NCBI RefSeq assembly: GCF_020164475.1
Contig: NZ_JAIQWX010000003.1
Coordinates: 48,685-112,684, forward strand
Direction: 5' to 3'
DNA from: Pseudomonas sp. REP124
GTDB taxonomy: Bacteria > Pseudomonadota > Gammaproteobacteria > Pseudomonadales > Pseudomonadaceae
Length of the DNA: 64,000 bases
Of the stretch, positions 8,082-16,289 are shown piece after piece. The stretch's first letter is position 1; each line of letters starts with the position of its first letter. The notes beneath the pieces were generated by a model. It was not told the origin of the DNA. It did no database searches and saw nothing but the letters and a program-made list of their open reading frames with translations. Both the position numbers and the translations under genes were made by a program.

Positions 8082-9386
8082 TCAGAAATCGTAGGTGTAG
8101 CTGAAGTAAAACCGATCAGCGTCATGGGTAATGATGCCTGCCGGTCCGCGACTCGCAACAAACCGCGAAACTCCATCAGGTGTGCCCTCGGTCTCGAATT
8201 CATCGTGCAACCAGACTGCACTGAGTCCCTTCAGCGCGCCCTGGAAGGCGTACTGCAGAACGGTCTGGAAATCGTACCGGGAAAAATTATCGTAACCGGC
8301 GGCATGGGTCGATCTCGCGTAGTAGGTATCCAGCACCAGACCCGGTAAGCCAAGGGGTGCGAAGTTCACGCCGGCGCTGAGTTTGAACATCTCCTCGTTC
8401 TTCAGACCGAAGTAGTAGAAGTCCTTGGCGCTGCTGTCCCAGGTGCCGTGGTCCTGTGAGAAGAACAGCCGGTCAAAGTCATCGCCCCAGACCTTGTTGT
8501 AGGCGAAGCCGGCGTAATAAGGACCGGTGCGGTATTTGATCGACAGGTCCATGAAGCGCGCATCGTGTGATTGCTCGGGTTCGTACAGGCCTTTCACGCC
8601 GCCATAGTCGAACAGCTTGCCTGCATCCTGCTGGGTCCCGGTGGTGGCATACACATCAATGCCACGAGCCTGTCCCAGATCGAAAGTGTGCTCGGCCTTG
8701 AGCAGCGCTTCGCGCAGGTAATCCGTCGATTCGGCGTATTCGGTGCGCAAGGTGGTGCCTTCGGGCGCTTTCCAGGTCAGTGCGTACAAACGCAAGTCTT
8801 TGATCTTTTCCCCACTGAAGTTCGTCAGGTCGTTGCCCCAGCCATTTTCCTGTCGGGGGCTGAATTCGTTGATACGGCTGGAGCGTGCTTCGAACGTGCC
8901 CAGGCGGTAACCAAGGTCATAGCCAACGGTCGCGGCGGGAAGAATGCGCGTGACGTCATCGCGGTATTGTCCATAGCGGCGGATCTTCTTGCCGGCGCCG
9001 ACATTCAGCTCACCCGCTCCCGCGGCAAACTTGCCTCGAAGGTAGGCCTCAAGAGGTTTGGCGATGCCATGGGGATCGGTGATCGACTGGCGCGCTTCCA
9101 GGTTGGTGATGCTGGTGGCGTTCTGACCGATGTTCAGATCGTTGGCCAGGCCGTAGCTGTAATCCACGCCCAGCATGTCGTTGTACCAGCCCGACCGGAA
9201 GGTGAACTGCGCACCCTGGACCCACTCGTCACGGACAGGGCCGACGCCATCGCCGTCGTTTTCGTTCCAGTAGTACTGGCTATAGCGCAACGAGGTCTTG
9301 CTGTCTTCGATAAAACCGCCAGCCTGCACGCCAGTAACGAGCATGCCGCATGCCAAACCAGCCAGAGCGCTACGAGTAATCAACAT
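8082..9386 (-). CDS. OprD-family outer-membrane porin
   Basis: 434 residues. It has a Sec signal peptide (MLITRSALAGLACGMLVTG, cleavage after VQA), then FIEDSKTSLRYSQYYWN, which corresponds to the N-terminal strand of OprD porins. The many alternating aromatic strands end in YFSYTYDF, a C-terminal phenylalanine as required for BAM recognition. The ATG at 9386 has AGG/GGGACAGG upstream; the longer frame is rejected because it would bury the signal peptide. It is an 18-stranded substrate-specific channel by family. The substrate is unknown but could be the compound used by the adjacent operon. Confidence 0.9.
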   Translation of the reverse strand: MLITRSALAGLACGMLVTGVQAGGFIEDSKTSLRYSQYYWNENDGDGVGPVRDEWVQGAQFTFRSGWYNDMLGVDYSYGLANDLNIGQNATSITNLEARQSITDPHGIAKPLEAYLRGKFAAGAGELNVGAGKKIRRYGQYRDDVTRILPAATVGYDLGYRLGTFEARSSRINEFSPRQENGWGNDLTNFSGEKIKDLRLYALTWKAPEGTTLRTEYAESTDYLREALLKAEHTFDLGQARGIDVYATTGTQQDAGKLFDYGGVKGLYEPEQSHDARFMDLSIKYRTGPYYAGFAYNKVWGDDFDRLFFSQDHGTWDSSAKDFYYFGLKNEEMFKLSAGVNFAPLGLPGLVLDTYYARSTHAAGYDNFSRYDFQTVLQYAFQGALKGLSAVWLHDEFETEGTPDGVSRFVASRGPAGIITHDADRFYFSYTYDF

Positions 9387-9618
9387 GACCTGTCCCTTTT
9401 TCGGGTTATTAGAATGGTGCCCCTTTGGTGGCGGCACCTAGATTCCAACGGGTCATGTCGGGAGGCAATTCAATCAGGTTTCATCCTGTGGAACAGGGTC
9501 TGAGGGCCGCGAGATAGGCACTTGCAATGGGGGCAGGTAATGCGGCACATGCTCGGTTAACGAGGATTTCCGAGGCGAATATAAGTGTTTCAGGCGAAGC
9601 AGATGTAGCCTGAACTGA

Positions 9619-9694
9619 CGCCTTCGCAGGCAAGCCTTGCTCCTACAGTTGGGGTGTCACATTGCCGTAGGAGCGAGGCTTGCCCGCGAAGAGG
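9619..9694. repeat. REP pair (BIME-like)
   Basis: Two REP units in inverted orientation: CGCAGGCAAGCCTTGCTCCTAC and, 20 bases on, GTAGGAGCGAGGCTTGCCCG. This is the common Pseudomonas REP type. It lies in the porin/PAAR intergenic region (9387-9869), where otherwise only the half element at 9711 was recognised. Confidence 0.85.
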
Positions 9695-9710
9695 CCGGCA
9701 CATTCAGCAT

Positions 9711-9750
9711 CAAGCCTGCGTCCGGCTGTGAAGCAGTCGCAAAACCTGCA
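9711..9750. repeat. Half copy of the inner arm of the compound palindrome
   Basis: The bases match the inner left arm of the element at 1098-1140 (AAGCCTGCGTCCGGCTG and AAGCAGTCGCAAAACCTG) with one change. There is no opposing arm, so it is a solitary or decayed copy. Confidence 0.6.
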
Positions 9751-9869
9751 AATCGGATTTATCTGACAGACCGCTCTGTTTTTGAGGGGGCATGCGCTCC
9801 GGCGACAGTTTTTACGAAGCAGTTTGATAGAGTCCAGCCTCTACTGAAATTGCTGACAAGGAGTCACAC

Positions 9870-10409
9870 ATGCCAAAACCAGCCGCGCGTGTAACCGACC
9901 CGACCCGTTGTCCACTACATGCAAAGACCGAAAATGCTATTGCTTCCGGATCCCCGGACGTGTTCATCGACGGGCTCCCTGCTGCCCGTGAAGGTGACAC
10001 CTGTACCTGTGGTAGTACTTTGATCTCCGAAGTGTCCTCAACGGTATTAATAAATGGAAAAAAAGCGGCATTGATCGGCACTGTCGGCACTCACGGAAAC
10101 GTGGTGATTGGCGGCTCCAGTACGGTGATTATCGGGGACTCACACACTCCTGCCACAATCCTGCCGTCCTCGCCTCTCCCGACTCAGAAAGTCTACGGAC
10201 AATCATTCAGCATCACTGATAGCGAAACAGGACTTCCATTACCTTCTCGCGGCTATGTCGCAATTGTCGATGGTGTTGAGAGTAACGGTGTAACAGATGC
10301 CCACGGCATGGTTCATCTCAAGACCCTGAATCCAGAAGCCAAAATTTCGCTTCACATCAAGTTCGTTGCTCCCGCCCGCACACTTCACGAACTGTCGGAG
10401 GAAAGCTGA
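9870..10409 (+). CDS. PAAR-domain type VI secretion tip protein with C-terminal extension
   Basis: 179 residues. Residues 1-100 are a PAAR repeat domain: PAARVTDPTRCPLH, GSPDVFIDGLPAAREGD, then SSTVLINGKKAALIG and VVIGGSSTVIIGD. The His/Cys pattern (C14, H16, C47, C49) is suited to the PAAR zinc site. Residues about 110-179 form a beta-rich extension resembling transthyretin-like domains fused to PAAR proteins. By family it caps the VgrG spike and recruits cargo. Its stop overlaps the start of the amidase gene, so the pair is translationally coupled and the amidase is the likely cargo. Confidence 0.88.
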   Translation: MPKPAARVTDPTRCPLHAKTENAIASGSPDVFIDGLPAAREGDTCTCGSTLISEVSSTVLINGKKAALIGTVGTHGNVVIGGSSTVIIGDSHTPATILPSSPLPTQKVYGQSFSITDSETGLPLPSRGYVAIVDGVESNGVTDAHGMVHLKTLNPEAKISLHIKFVAPARTLHELSEES

Positions 10410-11131
10410 TGGCCTCTTCAGTCAGGACCCTCTCCGATGCAAGAGAAATCAAGTCGGGCGAATTCATATACCCTGTTCCGATTACTGTGAACGACCGGGC
10501 AGCCACACGTGAAGCGATCATCAAAAAGGCTCGATCGCTGGATGCGACGTTTGTAGAACGCTCCTTCTGGGGTGCACTGAAAGGTAAGGCTGACATGGTC
10601 ATCGACTGGGACTACAGCATGATTGCCTTGCACCATGCGGGACGAAGTCATGGCTGCGCACCGGGTGCAGCACAAATGCTGGACATTCAGAAGGGCCACT
10701 TGAGCCAGAAGTACGACGATATCGGCTATCACTACGGGATCGATTGCACCGGGCAGATTTTTGAAGGCCGCGACATCCGGCTTCAGGGTTCAAGTGTTTT
10801 GAAGTTCAACAAGGGCTTGATAGGTATTGTCCTGCTGGAAAATCTTACGACTCCAGAAGAAGGCGGAGATTGGATCGCCAGAGGACGAGTGGCCCTCGAT
10901 AGCATTGGCTACAGAACCACAAACGTTATCCCGGCTGCTCAGATTACCGCCTTGATGCATCTGATCAATGCACTCAAGAGCGTATTCGTCATCAAGCACT
11001 TTGGTGGGCACCGCGAATTTCCGGGTCAGGCTTCCGAGGGAAAGGTTTGTCCCGGCAACGTCGGAATGGAACTGGTGAGGCATCTCAGAAGCAAGACACA
11101 ACTGCTGCCCCCACCGGCGCCGCGAGAGTGA
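10409..11131 (+). CDS. Amidase_2/PGRP-type peptidoglycan amidase, probable T6SS effector
   Basis: 240 residues with no signal peptide, as expected for a type VI rather than Sec substrate. The Amidase_2 fold is shown by MIALHHAGRS (zinc ligand H75 or H76), DIGYHYGID, GQIFEGRD, GGHREFPG (H201) and VCPGN (C214); these match the His-His-Cys zinc site of N-acetylmuramoyl-L-alanine amidases and T7 lysozyme. The first 60 residues are unrelated to the fold and may serve loading onto PAAR. It lies between a PAAR gene and a small membrane-anchored protein gene, with overlaps on both sides. Inferred role: periplasmic cell-wall cleavage in competitor cells. Confidence 0.85.
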   Translation: MASSVRTLSDAREIKSGEFIYPVPITVNDRAATREAIIKKARSLDATFVERSFWGALKGKADMVIDWDYSMIALHHAGRSHGCAPGAAQMLDIQKGHLSQKYDDIGYHYGIDCTGQIFEGRDIRLQGSSVLKFNKGLIGIVLLENLTTPEEGGDWIARGRVALDSIGYRTTNVIPAAQITALMHLINALKSVFVIKHFGGHREFPGQASEGKVCPGNVGMELVRHLRSKTQLLPPPAPRE

Positions 11132-11415
11132 AAACGTTACTGGCAGGTGTTCTTTTGGCAGTGCTGGCCATTCTCAATATCGGCTACTACCAAGCCCTTG
11201 AAGACGGTGACATTGAAACCGTCCTCTTCATAAAGAAACACCCGTCCCTGCAAATCAAGTTCTACAACATCCACGCTAATGACGGCGATATCAGGCCAGT
11301 CGAACGACTATCAGGCGAGGAGAGAATGTGGATCATTGATTACTGCAGGCACAGGCTTGGTATCGATACTGAGCTCAAAACGCAGGATGATGTTGAAATG
11401 TGCAGGAGAAAGTAA
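11128..11415 (+). CDS. Candidate immunity protein for the T6SS amidase
   Basis: 95 residues from a GTG that overlaps the amidase stop (GTGA). The N-terminus is a hydrophobic signal/anchor (KTLLAGVLLAVLAILNIG), followed by a polar domain of about 70 residues with two Cys (C74, C92 approx.). Location in the periplasm is exactly where an immunity protein against an amidase effector must act. I recognise no family, so the function is inferred from position, size and topology. A longer frame from 11047 lies inside the amidase gene and is not favoured. Confidence 0.65.
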   Translation: MKTLLAGVLLAVLAILNIGYYQALEDGDIETVLFIKKHPSLQIKFYNIHANDGDIRPVERLSGEERMWIIDYCRHRLGIDTELKTQDDVEMCRRK

Positions 11416-11441
11416 AACTGCGGCTTTGAGGAAAAGGGGCT

Positions 11442-11849
11442 TTGGCCCTATTCCGTTTTTCGCGACCTCCAAAATCAAAGAAATACGGGGTGCCGTTCGT
11501 CGGCCCCGGCGCACGATCAATTATTGGGCCAGTCGATGAATTAGCCAAAATCGAGGTCTCTATGCGCCCCCTTACTTCAGATATGCCAAATGGCCGCGAG
11601 CTCATTGACGAACTCGACTTAGCTACCGCGAGGATGATGGCCCTTTCCGTTGACCGCATCGGTACGGCTGAGTGGAAGGAAGCCTCCCTGAGACAGCAAT
11701 ACGCATTCAACAAATGGCGTGAATATCTTCATCAATTGGCTGATGACCGGGTTCTGGCCGAAACCACGGATGTAGTGGTCCCGCTGACTGAGATTGTCAT
11801 CCCGGTCAATTGCTCCGATAAGGCCCAAAGTCTTTCTGCGTACTCATGA
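11442..11849 (+). CDS. Hypothetical protein downstream of the T6SS cassette
   Basis: 135 residues from a TTG with AAGGGG five to six bases upstream. An ATG at 11562 is an alternative start. The sequence is soluble, with a helical part (ELIDELDLATARMMALSVDR ... QYAFNKWREYLHQLADD). The family is not recognised. Its last 118 bases overlap the 3' end of the convergent SDR gene, so either the C-terminus is not native or one of the two genes has been joined by rearrangement. Same strand and only 26 bases after the immunity candidate, so it may belong to the same transcript. Confidence 0.5.
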   Translation: MALFRFSRPPKSKKYGVPFVGPGARSIIGPVDELAKIEVSMRPLTSDMPNGRELIDELDLATARMMALSVDRIGTAEWKEASLRQQYAFNKWREYLHQLADDRVLAETTDVVVPLTEIVIPVNCSDKAQSLSAYS

Positions 11850-12754
11850 TCAACGGCCCAAGGGGCCACACCCTTTCGCCCCACATCGGAATCGTTGACA
11901 GAGGTGATATTGCAGTCCTCGCAATAGACACCGCCCAACCCGGCAAGTGTGGGACTGGTCGCGCACCACAGGCTTGTCGCAGCACCTTGCTCGACGGTCT
12001 TCAGACCGGCTTGCGGATTCAGACGCTGGCGTCCGTGCTCATCCAGCACGTCGAACGCGGCGATTTCGGCACTGCTCAGATGGCGCGCGAGATTGGTGAG
12101 GATCTGGCCAGGATGGACCGAGAAAGCCCGCACACCCCGATCACGTCCGCGCCGGTCGAGCGCCAGCGCAAACAAGGCGTTGGCAGTTTTGGACTGACCA
12201 TACGCCACCCATTTGTCATACGGGCGGCGCGTGAAATCGATGTCGTCGAAATCCACGCCCGCGATCTGATGTCCTCGCGACGATACCGACACCACGCGCG
12301 CCGCGCCTGCAGCTATCAGGGCCGGCCATAGCCCGCATGTCAGGCGGTAGTGACCGAGATGATTGGTTGCGAACTGACTCTCACGTCCATCGTCGTCCCG
12401 CATCAAGGGCGAAGCCATGACCCCGGCGCAATTGATCAGCATCGCGACAGGCCGCCCACTGTCGAGCACACGTCGACTGAAGGCAGCAACCGATGCAGCC
12501 TGCATCAGATCCATCTGCAGCACTTCGACCCGCTCGACGCCGGCCAGTGTAGTCAGCGCCTGACACGGATCTCGCGCAGGAACGATAACCTGCGCGCCCG
12601 CGGCAGCCAGACTTTGGGTGGTGATCAGTCCTATGCCCGAGTGACCGCCGGTAACAATGGCGATCCGGCCTGTCAGGTCAACACCTGCCATGACCTGGGC
12701 CGCAGTGCTGGCGGCGTCGAACTCGGACTGTATGGGTTTTTGAAGCGTCATCAT
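11732..12754 (-). CDS. SDR-family oxidoreductase
   Basis: 340 residues. Cofactor motif TGGHSGIG (35-42), NCAG, catalytic SVSSRG and YGQSK (YxxxK). The length and the sequence VHPGQILTNLARHL match the long SDRs related to retinol dehydrogenase/WW-domain oxidoreductase-type proteins common in Pseudomonas. Start at ATG 12754 with CAGGGGA upstream. The last roughly 25 residues (after RLWALSEQL) are unusual and lie over the convergent gene at 11442. It is divergent from an AraC-family gene, which probably controls it. Confidence 0.8.
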   Translation of the reverse strand: MMTLQKPIQSEFDAASTAAQVMAGVDLTGRIAIVTGGHSGIGLITTQSLAAAGAQVIVPARDPCQALTTLAGVERVEVLQMDLMQAASVAAFSRRVLDSGRPVAMLINCAGVMASPLMRDDDGRESQFATNHLGHYRLTCGLWPALIAAGAARVVSVSSRGHQIAGVDFDDIDFTRRPYDKWVAYGQSKTANALFALALDRRGRDRGVRAFSVHPGQILTNLARHLSSAEIAAFDVLDEHGRQRLNPQAGLKTVEQGAATSLWCATSPTLAGLGGVYCEDCNITSVNDSDVGRKGVAPWAVDHEYAERLWALSEQLTGMTISVSGTTTSVVSARTRSSAN

Positions 12755-12856
12755 CGGAATCCCCTGGCATATATCGAAGTGCACGATTCTTTATTAAGCT
12801 CGCTGGACGAACCATCCTCTGAAAACCGGTTTTCTATCGTGATCATCCAGAATGCA

Positions 12857-13774
12857 GTGTCTGATCCCCTGTCCGAAGTCCTTGCGCTGTCAGGACTGCG
12901 TGCCGCCTGTTCCGTGCGATTGCAGGCAGGAGGCACATGGGCCCTGAGATTCCGGCCCATCGAATTGAAATTCAACGTCGTGCGACGGGGCGAGTGCTGG
13001 CTTCGCGTGGCCGGGATGCAGCCAGCTCAGCTGACGGCGGGCGACTGTTTCGTGATCGCGCGTACCCCGTTCATTCTTTCCAGCGGGCCGGATGAGGAAG
13101 CCGTGGATGCTTCGCAAGTGTTCTCCCATGCGGGGGCATCGGCGACATTCGGCATGGGTGAAGAGGTCGAGTTATTGGGCGGCAGCGTTTCCCTGGAGGG
13201 ACCTGCCGCGGTGGAGCTGCTCGAGACGTTGCCGGCTGCACTGATCATCCCTGGAGCGTCAGGAGGCGCATCTTCGTTCAACTGGCTGCTCGATGAGCTG
13301 GACCGTGAATGGCAGTCGAATCAACCCGGTGCGCACACGATGTGCAACGATCTGCTCCGGTTGGTCTTCGTTCACGCGCTGCGCCATCACATCACCACGG
13401 CTGACGCAAACGATCTGAGTTGGCTGGGTGGACTACGCGACCCCGTCATCGCAAAGGTACTGCGCGCCATTCACGGTGCACCTGAAAAAACGCTGAGACT
13501 GGCTGAAATGGCGAGTATCGCCTGCATGTCGCGCTCCGGTTTCACGGCACTTTTCAAGGCACGTGTGGGGCAGGCACCTGTCGAATATGCCACGCGCTGG
13601 CGCATGCAGGTCGCGGCTTCGCGGTTGCGCAACGGTGCAGACAACGTCACTACCGTCGCCGCGTCACTGGGCTACCTTTCGGACGCTGCATTTGGCGCCG
13701 CATTCCGACGCGTTCACGGCCAGTCGCCCGGGCACTATCGACGGGAAGCGAGTGCGAGAGCGCCTCAAGAATGA
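12857..13774 (+). CDS. AraC-family regulator with cupin-type sensor domain
   Basis: The N-terminal half is the AraC cupin_6 type (DPLSEVLALSGLRA..., IELKFNVVRRGECWL, AGDCFVIAR). The C-terminal half has the double HTH (LAEMASIACMSRSGFTALFK; VAASLGYLSDAAFGAAFRRV, ending QSPGHYRR). About 305 residues from the GTG at 12857. Starts at GTG 12839 or 12779 are possible, and none has a clear SD. The frame further upstream is only a shadow of the SDR gene. It is divergent from that SDR and probably activates it in response to a small aromatic or aldehyde ligand. Confidence 0.8.
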   Translation: MSDPLSEVLALSGLRAACSVRLQAGGTWALRFRPIELKFNVVRRGECWLRVAGMQPAQLTAGDCFVIARTPFILSSGPDEEAVDASQVFSHAGASATFGMGEEVELLGGSVSLEGPAAVELLETLPAALIIPGASGGASSFNWLLDELDREWQSNQPGAHTMCNDLLRLVFVHALRHHITTADANDLSWLGGLRDPVIAKVLRAIHGAPEKTLRLAEMASIACMSRSGFTALFKARVGQAPVEYATRWRMQVAASRLRNGADNVTTVAASLGYLSDAAFGAAFRRVHGQSPGHYRREASARAPQE

Positions 13775-13828
13775 AACGCCGCCTTCTGGAATCCCCATGG
13801 AACGTTGCCAACACGATTTGAAAGAAGA

Positions 13829-13851
13829 TGCCAGGGCGTAACACCCTGGCA
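13829..13851. terminator. Bidirectional terminator between araC-type and Lys-rich genes
   Basis: TGCCAGGG and CCCTGGCA form a perfect 8-bp stem with a 7-base loop. Seen from the minus strand it is followed by TCTTCTTT. It lies 11 bases beyond the stop of the Lys-rich gene. Confidence 0.65.
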
Positions 13852-13862
13852 GAACACAGAGA

Positions 13863-14102
13863 TCACTTTTTCTTCTTCGCAGGCTTGTCAGTCTTATCTG
13901 ACTTCTTCGCCTTGTCCGGCTTGCTATCAGCTTTCTTCGCGGATTTCTTCGGTGCGGCATCTTTCTTCTTGTCTTTCTTGTCGGAAGACTTCGAAAGCGC
14001 CAAGGCCGCAGCTGATTTCTTTGCCGATGATGACTTTTTGTCTTTCAAATCCTTGCTGGCTTTTGAAGACTCACTTTTGCTTTTCTTCTCGTCCTTCGCC
14101 AT
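13863..14102 (-). CDS. Lysine/serine-rich low-complexity protein
   Basis: 79 residues, about one third lysine, with KKSA/KKSD-type repeats and almost no hydrophobic residues. Such proteins resemble the C-terminal tails of histone H1-like bacterial proteins (AlgP/AlgR3 type) and probably bind nucleic acid or polyphosphate non-specifically. Start at ATG 14102, with GAGGTGG five bases upstream. It is monocistronic and flanked by terminator hairpins. Confidence 0.7.
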   Translation of the reverse strand: MAKDEKKSKSESSKASKDLKDKKSSSAKKSAAALALSKSSDKKDKKKDAAPKKSAKKADSKPDKAKKSDKTDKPAKKKK

Positions 14103-14261
14103 GTTGACCACCTCTCGGAGAATGCGTGTATTGGCAAATGGCCTGTGGGATTCGCCACAGGCTAGTCATTAGGCGAGCGGGTCCGGAGGCGGTTCAAAAT
14201 ATTTATGCTTCAAACTGAACCCGGGAGATGCAAGAGGCGGCGCGAATCGCTGAAGCCAGAA

Positions 14262-14287
14262 CGCGTCCGAGCGCTTGCCCGGACGCG
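14262..14287 (-). terminator. Terminator-like hairpin behind the alcohol dehydrogenase remnant
   Basis: CGCGTCCG and CGGACGCG form a perfect 8-bp stem, loop 10. It starts eight bases after the remnant's stop codon on the minus strand. The T tract is weak. Confidence 0.5.
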
Positions 14288-14294
14288 CCGTTCT

Positions 14295-14411
14295 TCACTG
14301 CGCGAGCGTCGCGTTGTCGATGACGAAGCGGTATTTGACGTCACCCTTGAGCATCCGCTCGTAAGCTTCGTTGATGTGCTCTGCGCGTATCAGTTCGATA
14401 TCCGAGACGAC
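14295..14411 (-). pseudogene. 3' remnant of a zinc-dependent alcohol dehydrogenase (YahK-like)
   Basis: The minus strand encodes VVSDIELIRAEHINEAYERM and then LKGDVKYRFVIDNATLAQ before a TGA. This is the C-terminal end of NAD(P)-dependent YahK/AdhC-like alcohol dehydrogenases. The remaining roughly 310 residues are absent; upstream sequence has no matching frame. About 38 codons remain, without visible mutations, so the deletion looks recent. The rest of 14112-14669 holds nothing else I can support. Confidence 0.75.
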
Positions 14412-14669
14412 AGTTCAATACATTGTCCCGATCCGTTCGCTTCTGCCGTAGCTCAATCCGGTCGAATACTTGCCTGATCCTGTGGAGATGCAAGGGGATG
14501 GAAAGAAAAAGCCTCATCGGCGGGCTAGACTTCGATCGGCTGATACAGCGAGTAGGTCCTCGTCCCGGCTGTAGCAAAGCACTGGCCGCATTCGAGGAGC
14601 TTTGTTCATTCAAGGCCACGACCGGAACATGATTCGGTCCAGGCCTTCCTTCATTCAGGAGAAGCGAAC

Positions 14670-15500
14670 ATGGGTTTTGTGACGACGCGGGACGGTGTTG
14701 AGATCTTTTATAAAGACTGGGGACCACGTGATGCCAAGGTCATCTGGTTCCATCACGGATGGCCACTGAGCGCCGACGATTGGGACGCGCAGATGCTGTT
14801 TTTCCTGGCCAACGGTTACAGGGTCATCGCACACGACCGACGGGGCCATGGGCGCTCGAGTCAGGTCTGGGACGGCCACGATATGGATCACTACGCCGAC
14901 GACGTTGCGGCCGTGGTGGATTACCTTGGGGTACAAGACGCAGTACATGTCGGGCACTCCACCGGCGGCGGCGAAGTGATTCATTACATCGTGCGCCACG
15001 GTGAAAACCGCGTCTCCAAAGCCGCCATCATCAGCGCCGTGCCACCCTTGATGGTCCAGACTCCGAATAATCCCGGAGGCCTGCCAAAATCGGTTTTCGA
15101 CGACCTGCAGGCCCAACTCAAAGCCAATCGCGCGCAGTTCTACCACGACGTCCCTGCCGGACCTTTCTACGGTTACAACCGCCCCGGTGCGAAACCGTCC
15201 GAGGGCATCATTCGCAACTGGTGGCGCCAAGGCATGATGGGTTGTGCAATCGCGCACTATGACGGGATCGTGGCCTTTTCCCAGACCGACTTCACCGAAG
15301 ATTTGAAGCGCATCAAGATTCCCGTTCTGGTGCTGCATGGGGATGACGACCAGATCGTGCCTTATGAGAATTCGGGGGTTCTGTCGGCGAAGCTGTTGCA
15401 GAACAGTACGCTGAAAATCTACCCGGGCTTTCCGCACGGAATGCCGACAACCCATGCGGATACGATCAATGCTGATTTGCTCGCGTTCATTCGCAGTTGA
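14670..15500 (+). CDS. Alpha/beta hydrolase, cofactor-free haloperoxidase/arylesterase family
   Basis: 276 residues. Catalytic triad visible as GHSTGGGE (S97), HGDDDQIVP (D227) and FPHGMP (H256). Oxyanion-side motif [16 protein letters not shown] near 28-43. This is the family of P. fluorescens arylesterase/perhydrolase and non-heme chloroperoxidases. By family it hydrolyses esters or forms peracids; the natural substrate is unknown. The start follows AGGAG. It is a single gene with its own terminator. Confidence 0.9.
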   Translation: MGFVTTRDGVEIFYKDWGPRDAKVIWFHHGWPLSADDWDAQMLFFLANGYRVIAHDRRGHGRSSQVWDGHDMDHYADDVAAVVDYLGVQDAVHVGHSTGGGEVIHYIVRHGENRVSKAAIISAVPPLMVQTPNNPGGLPKSVFDDLQAQLKANRAQFYHDVPAGPFYGYNRPGAKPSEGIIRNWWRQGMMGCAIAHYDGIVAFSQTDFTEDLKRIKIPVLVLHGDDDQIVPYENSGVLSAKLLQNSTLKIYPGFPHGMPTTHADTINADLLAFIRS

Positions 15501-15506
15501 ATGATC

Positions 15507-15533
15507 GGGGCGGGTGAAAATCCCGCCCCTTTC
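15507..15533 (+). terminator. Rho-independent terminator after the hydrolase gene
   Basis: GGGGCGGG pairs with CCCGCCCC over a TGAAAAT loop and is followed by TTT. It lies six bases after the stop codon. Confidence 0.8.
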
Positions 15534-15541
15534 AGCGTTGG

Positions 15542-15979
15542 CTAGCTGGGCAACTTCAGGTGCAGCAAGGGAAACGGTCGGCCCTCGCCATCCAGCGGAG
15601 AACGACCTGTTTGAACAAACCCGTAATGCAGATAAAAACCTACCGCTTCGGGATTCTGCTCATTCACGTCAACACTGATCTCATTGCGCGAACGGCGAGC
15701 GTGATCCAGCAATGCGCGCCCAATCCCCTTCCCTCGTAAATCCGGCTCGATAAAGAGCATCTCCACGTGGTTTTCGTTGAGCCCGATGAAACCCAGCGGG
15801 CGGTCCTGCGCATCGACTGCAACCCATAACTCCACAGCGGGCAGGTAGATGTCTCGCAGCTGCGGAAGTAACGCAGTGATATCGGATTCTTGCAGGAAGT
15901 GGTGAGTGGCGCGAACGGAGCGCAGCCAAATGTCGAGCAGTAGCGGATGGTCGGCGTTGGTAGCCTGACGAATGATCAT
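15542..15979 (-). CDS. GNAT-family N-acetyltransferase (YjaB-like)
   Basis: 145 residues. Acetyl-CoA loop LRGKGIGRALLDHAR (the R/Q-x-x-G-x-G/A motif A) preceded by VEMLFIEPD, and C-terminal NPEAVGFYLHYGFVQTGRS. These features place it with YjaB-type acetyltransferases. Start at ATG 15979 with AAGGATG upstream. It is convergent with the hydrolase and shares its terminator region. The target is unknown. Confidence 0.85.
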   Translation of the reverse strand: MIIRQATNADHPLLLDIWLRSVRATHHFLQESDITALLPQLRDIYLPAVELWVAVDAQDRPLGFIGLNENHVEMLFIEPDLRGKGIGRALLDHARRSRNEISVDVNEQNPEAVGFYLHYGFVQTGRSPLDGEGRPFPLLHLKLPS

Positions 15980-16186
15980 GGAATCATCCTTTTGTATTTG
16001 ATATCGGGAATGAGGCACGCCAGTGAATGGCGACCGTATAAGCGTCGGCAACGTGTATGACCGCTTCGCGAATTAACGCCTGGGCGGTTCACGGCAGAGG
16101 TGGCCGCAAAGGAGGGAGGCGGAACGATACTGATGGGTTTTCGATATGTCTATACCAATTGACGGATCTACGTTCAGCGCACCGCC

Positions 16187-16218
16187 TGTAGGAGCTGCCG
16201 CAGGCTGCGATCTTTTCG
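16187..16218. repeat. Solitary REP-like unit
   Basis: CTGTAGGAGCTGCCGCAGGC followed by TGCGATCTTTT is a frequent Pseudomonas REP variant. It lies in front of the true start of the next gene, which argues against the upstream extension of that frame. Confidence 0.6.
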
Positions 16219-16289
16219 CAACGCTCGACACAAAGGAATCCATCACAGATCATCAAATGCCCCTTCAAGGATGCCCAGGGACGTATGCC

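Noticed and set aside
8571..9503. 310-codon plus-strand frame over the porin
   Set aside because: The minus strand encodes a clear OprD porin with signal peptide and C-terminal Phe.
14423..14632. 69-codon plus-strand frame behind the dehydrogenase remnant
   Set aside because: No RBS, no motif, biased composition; not supported.
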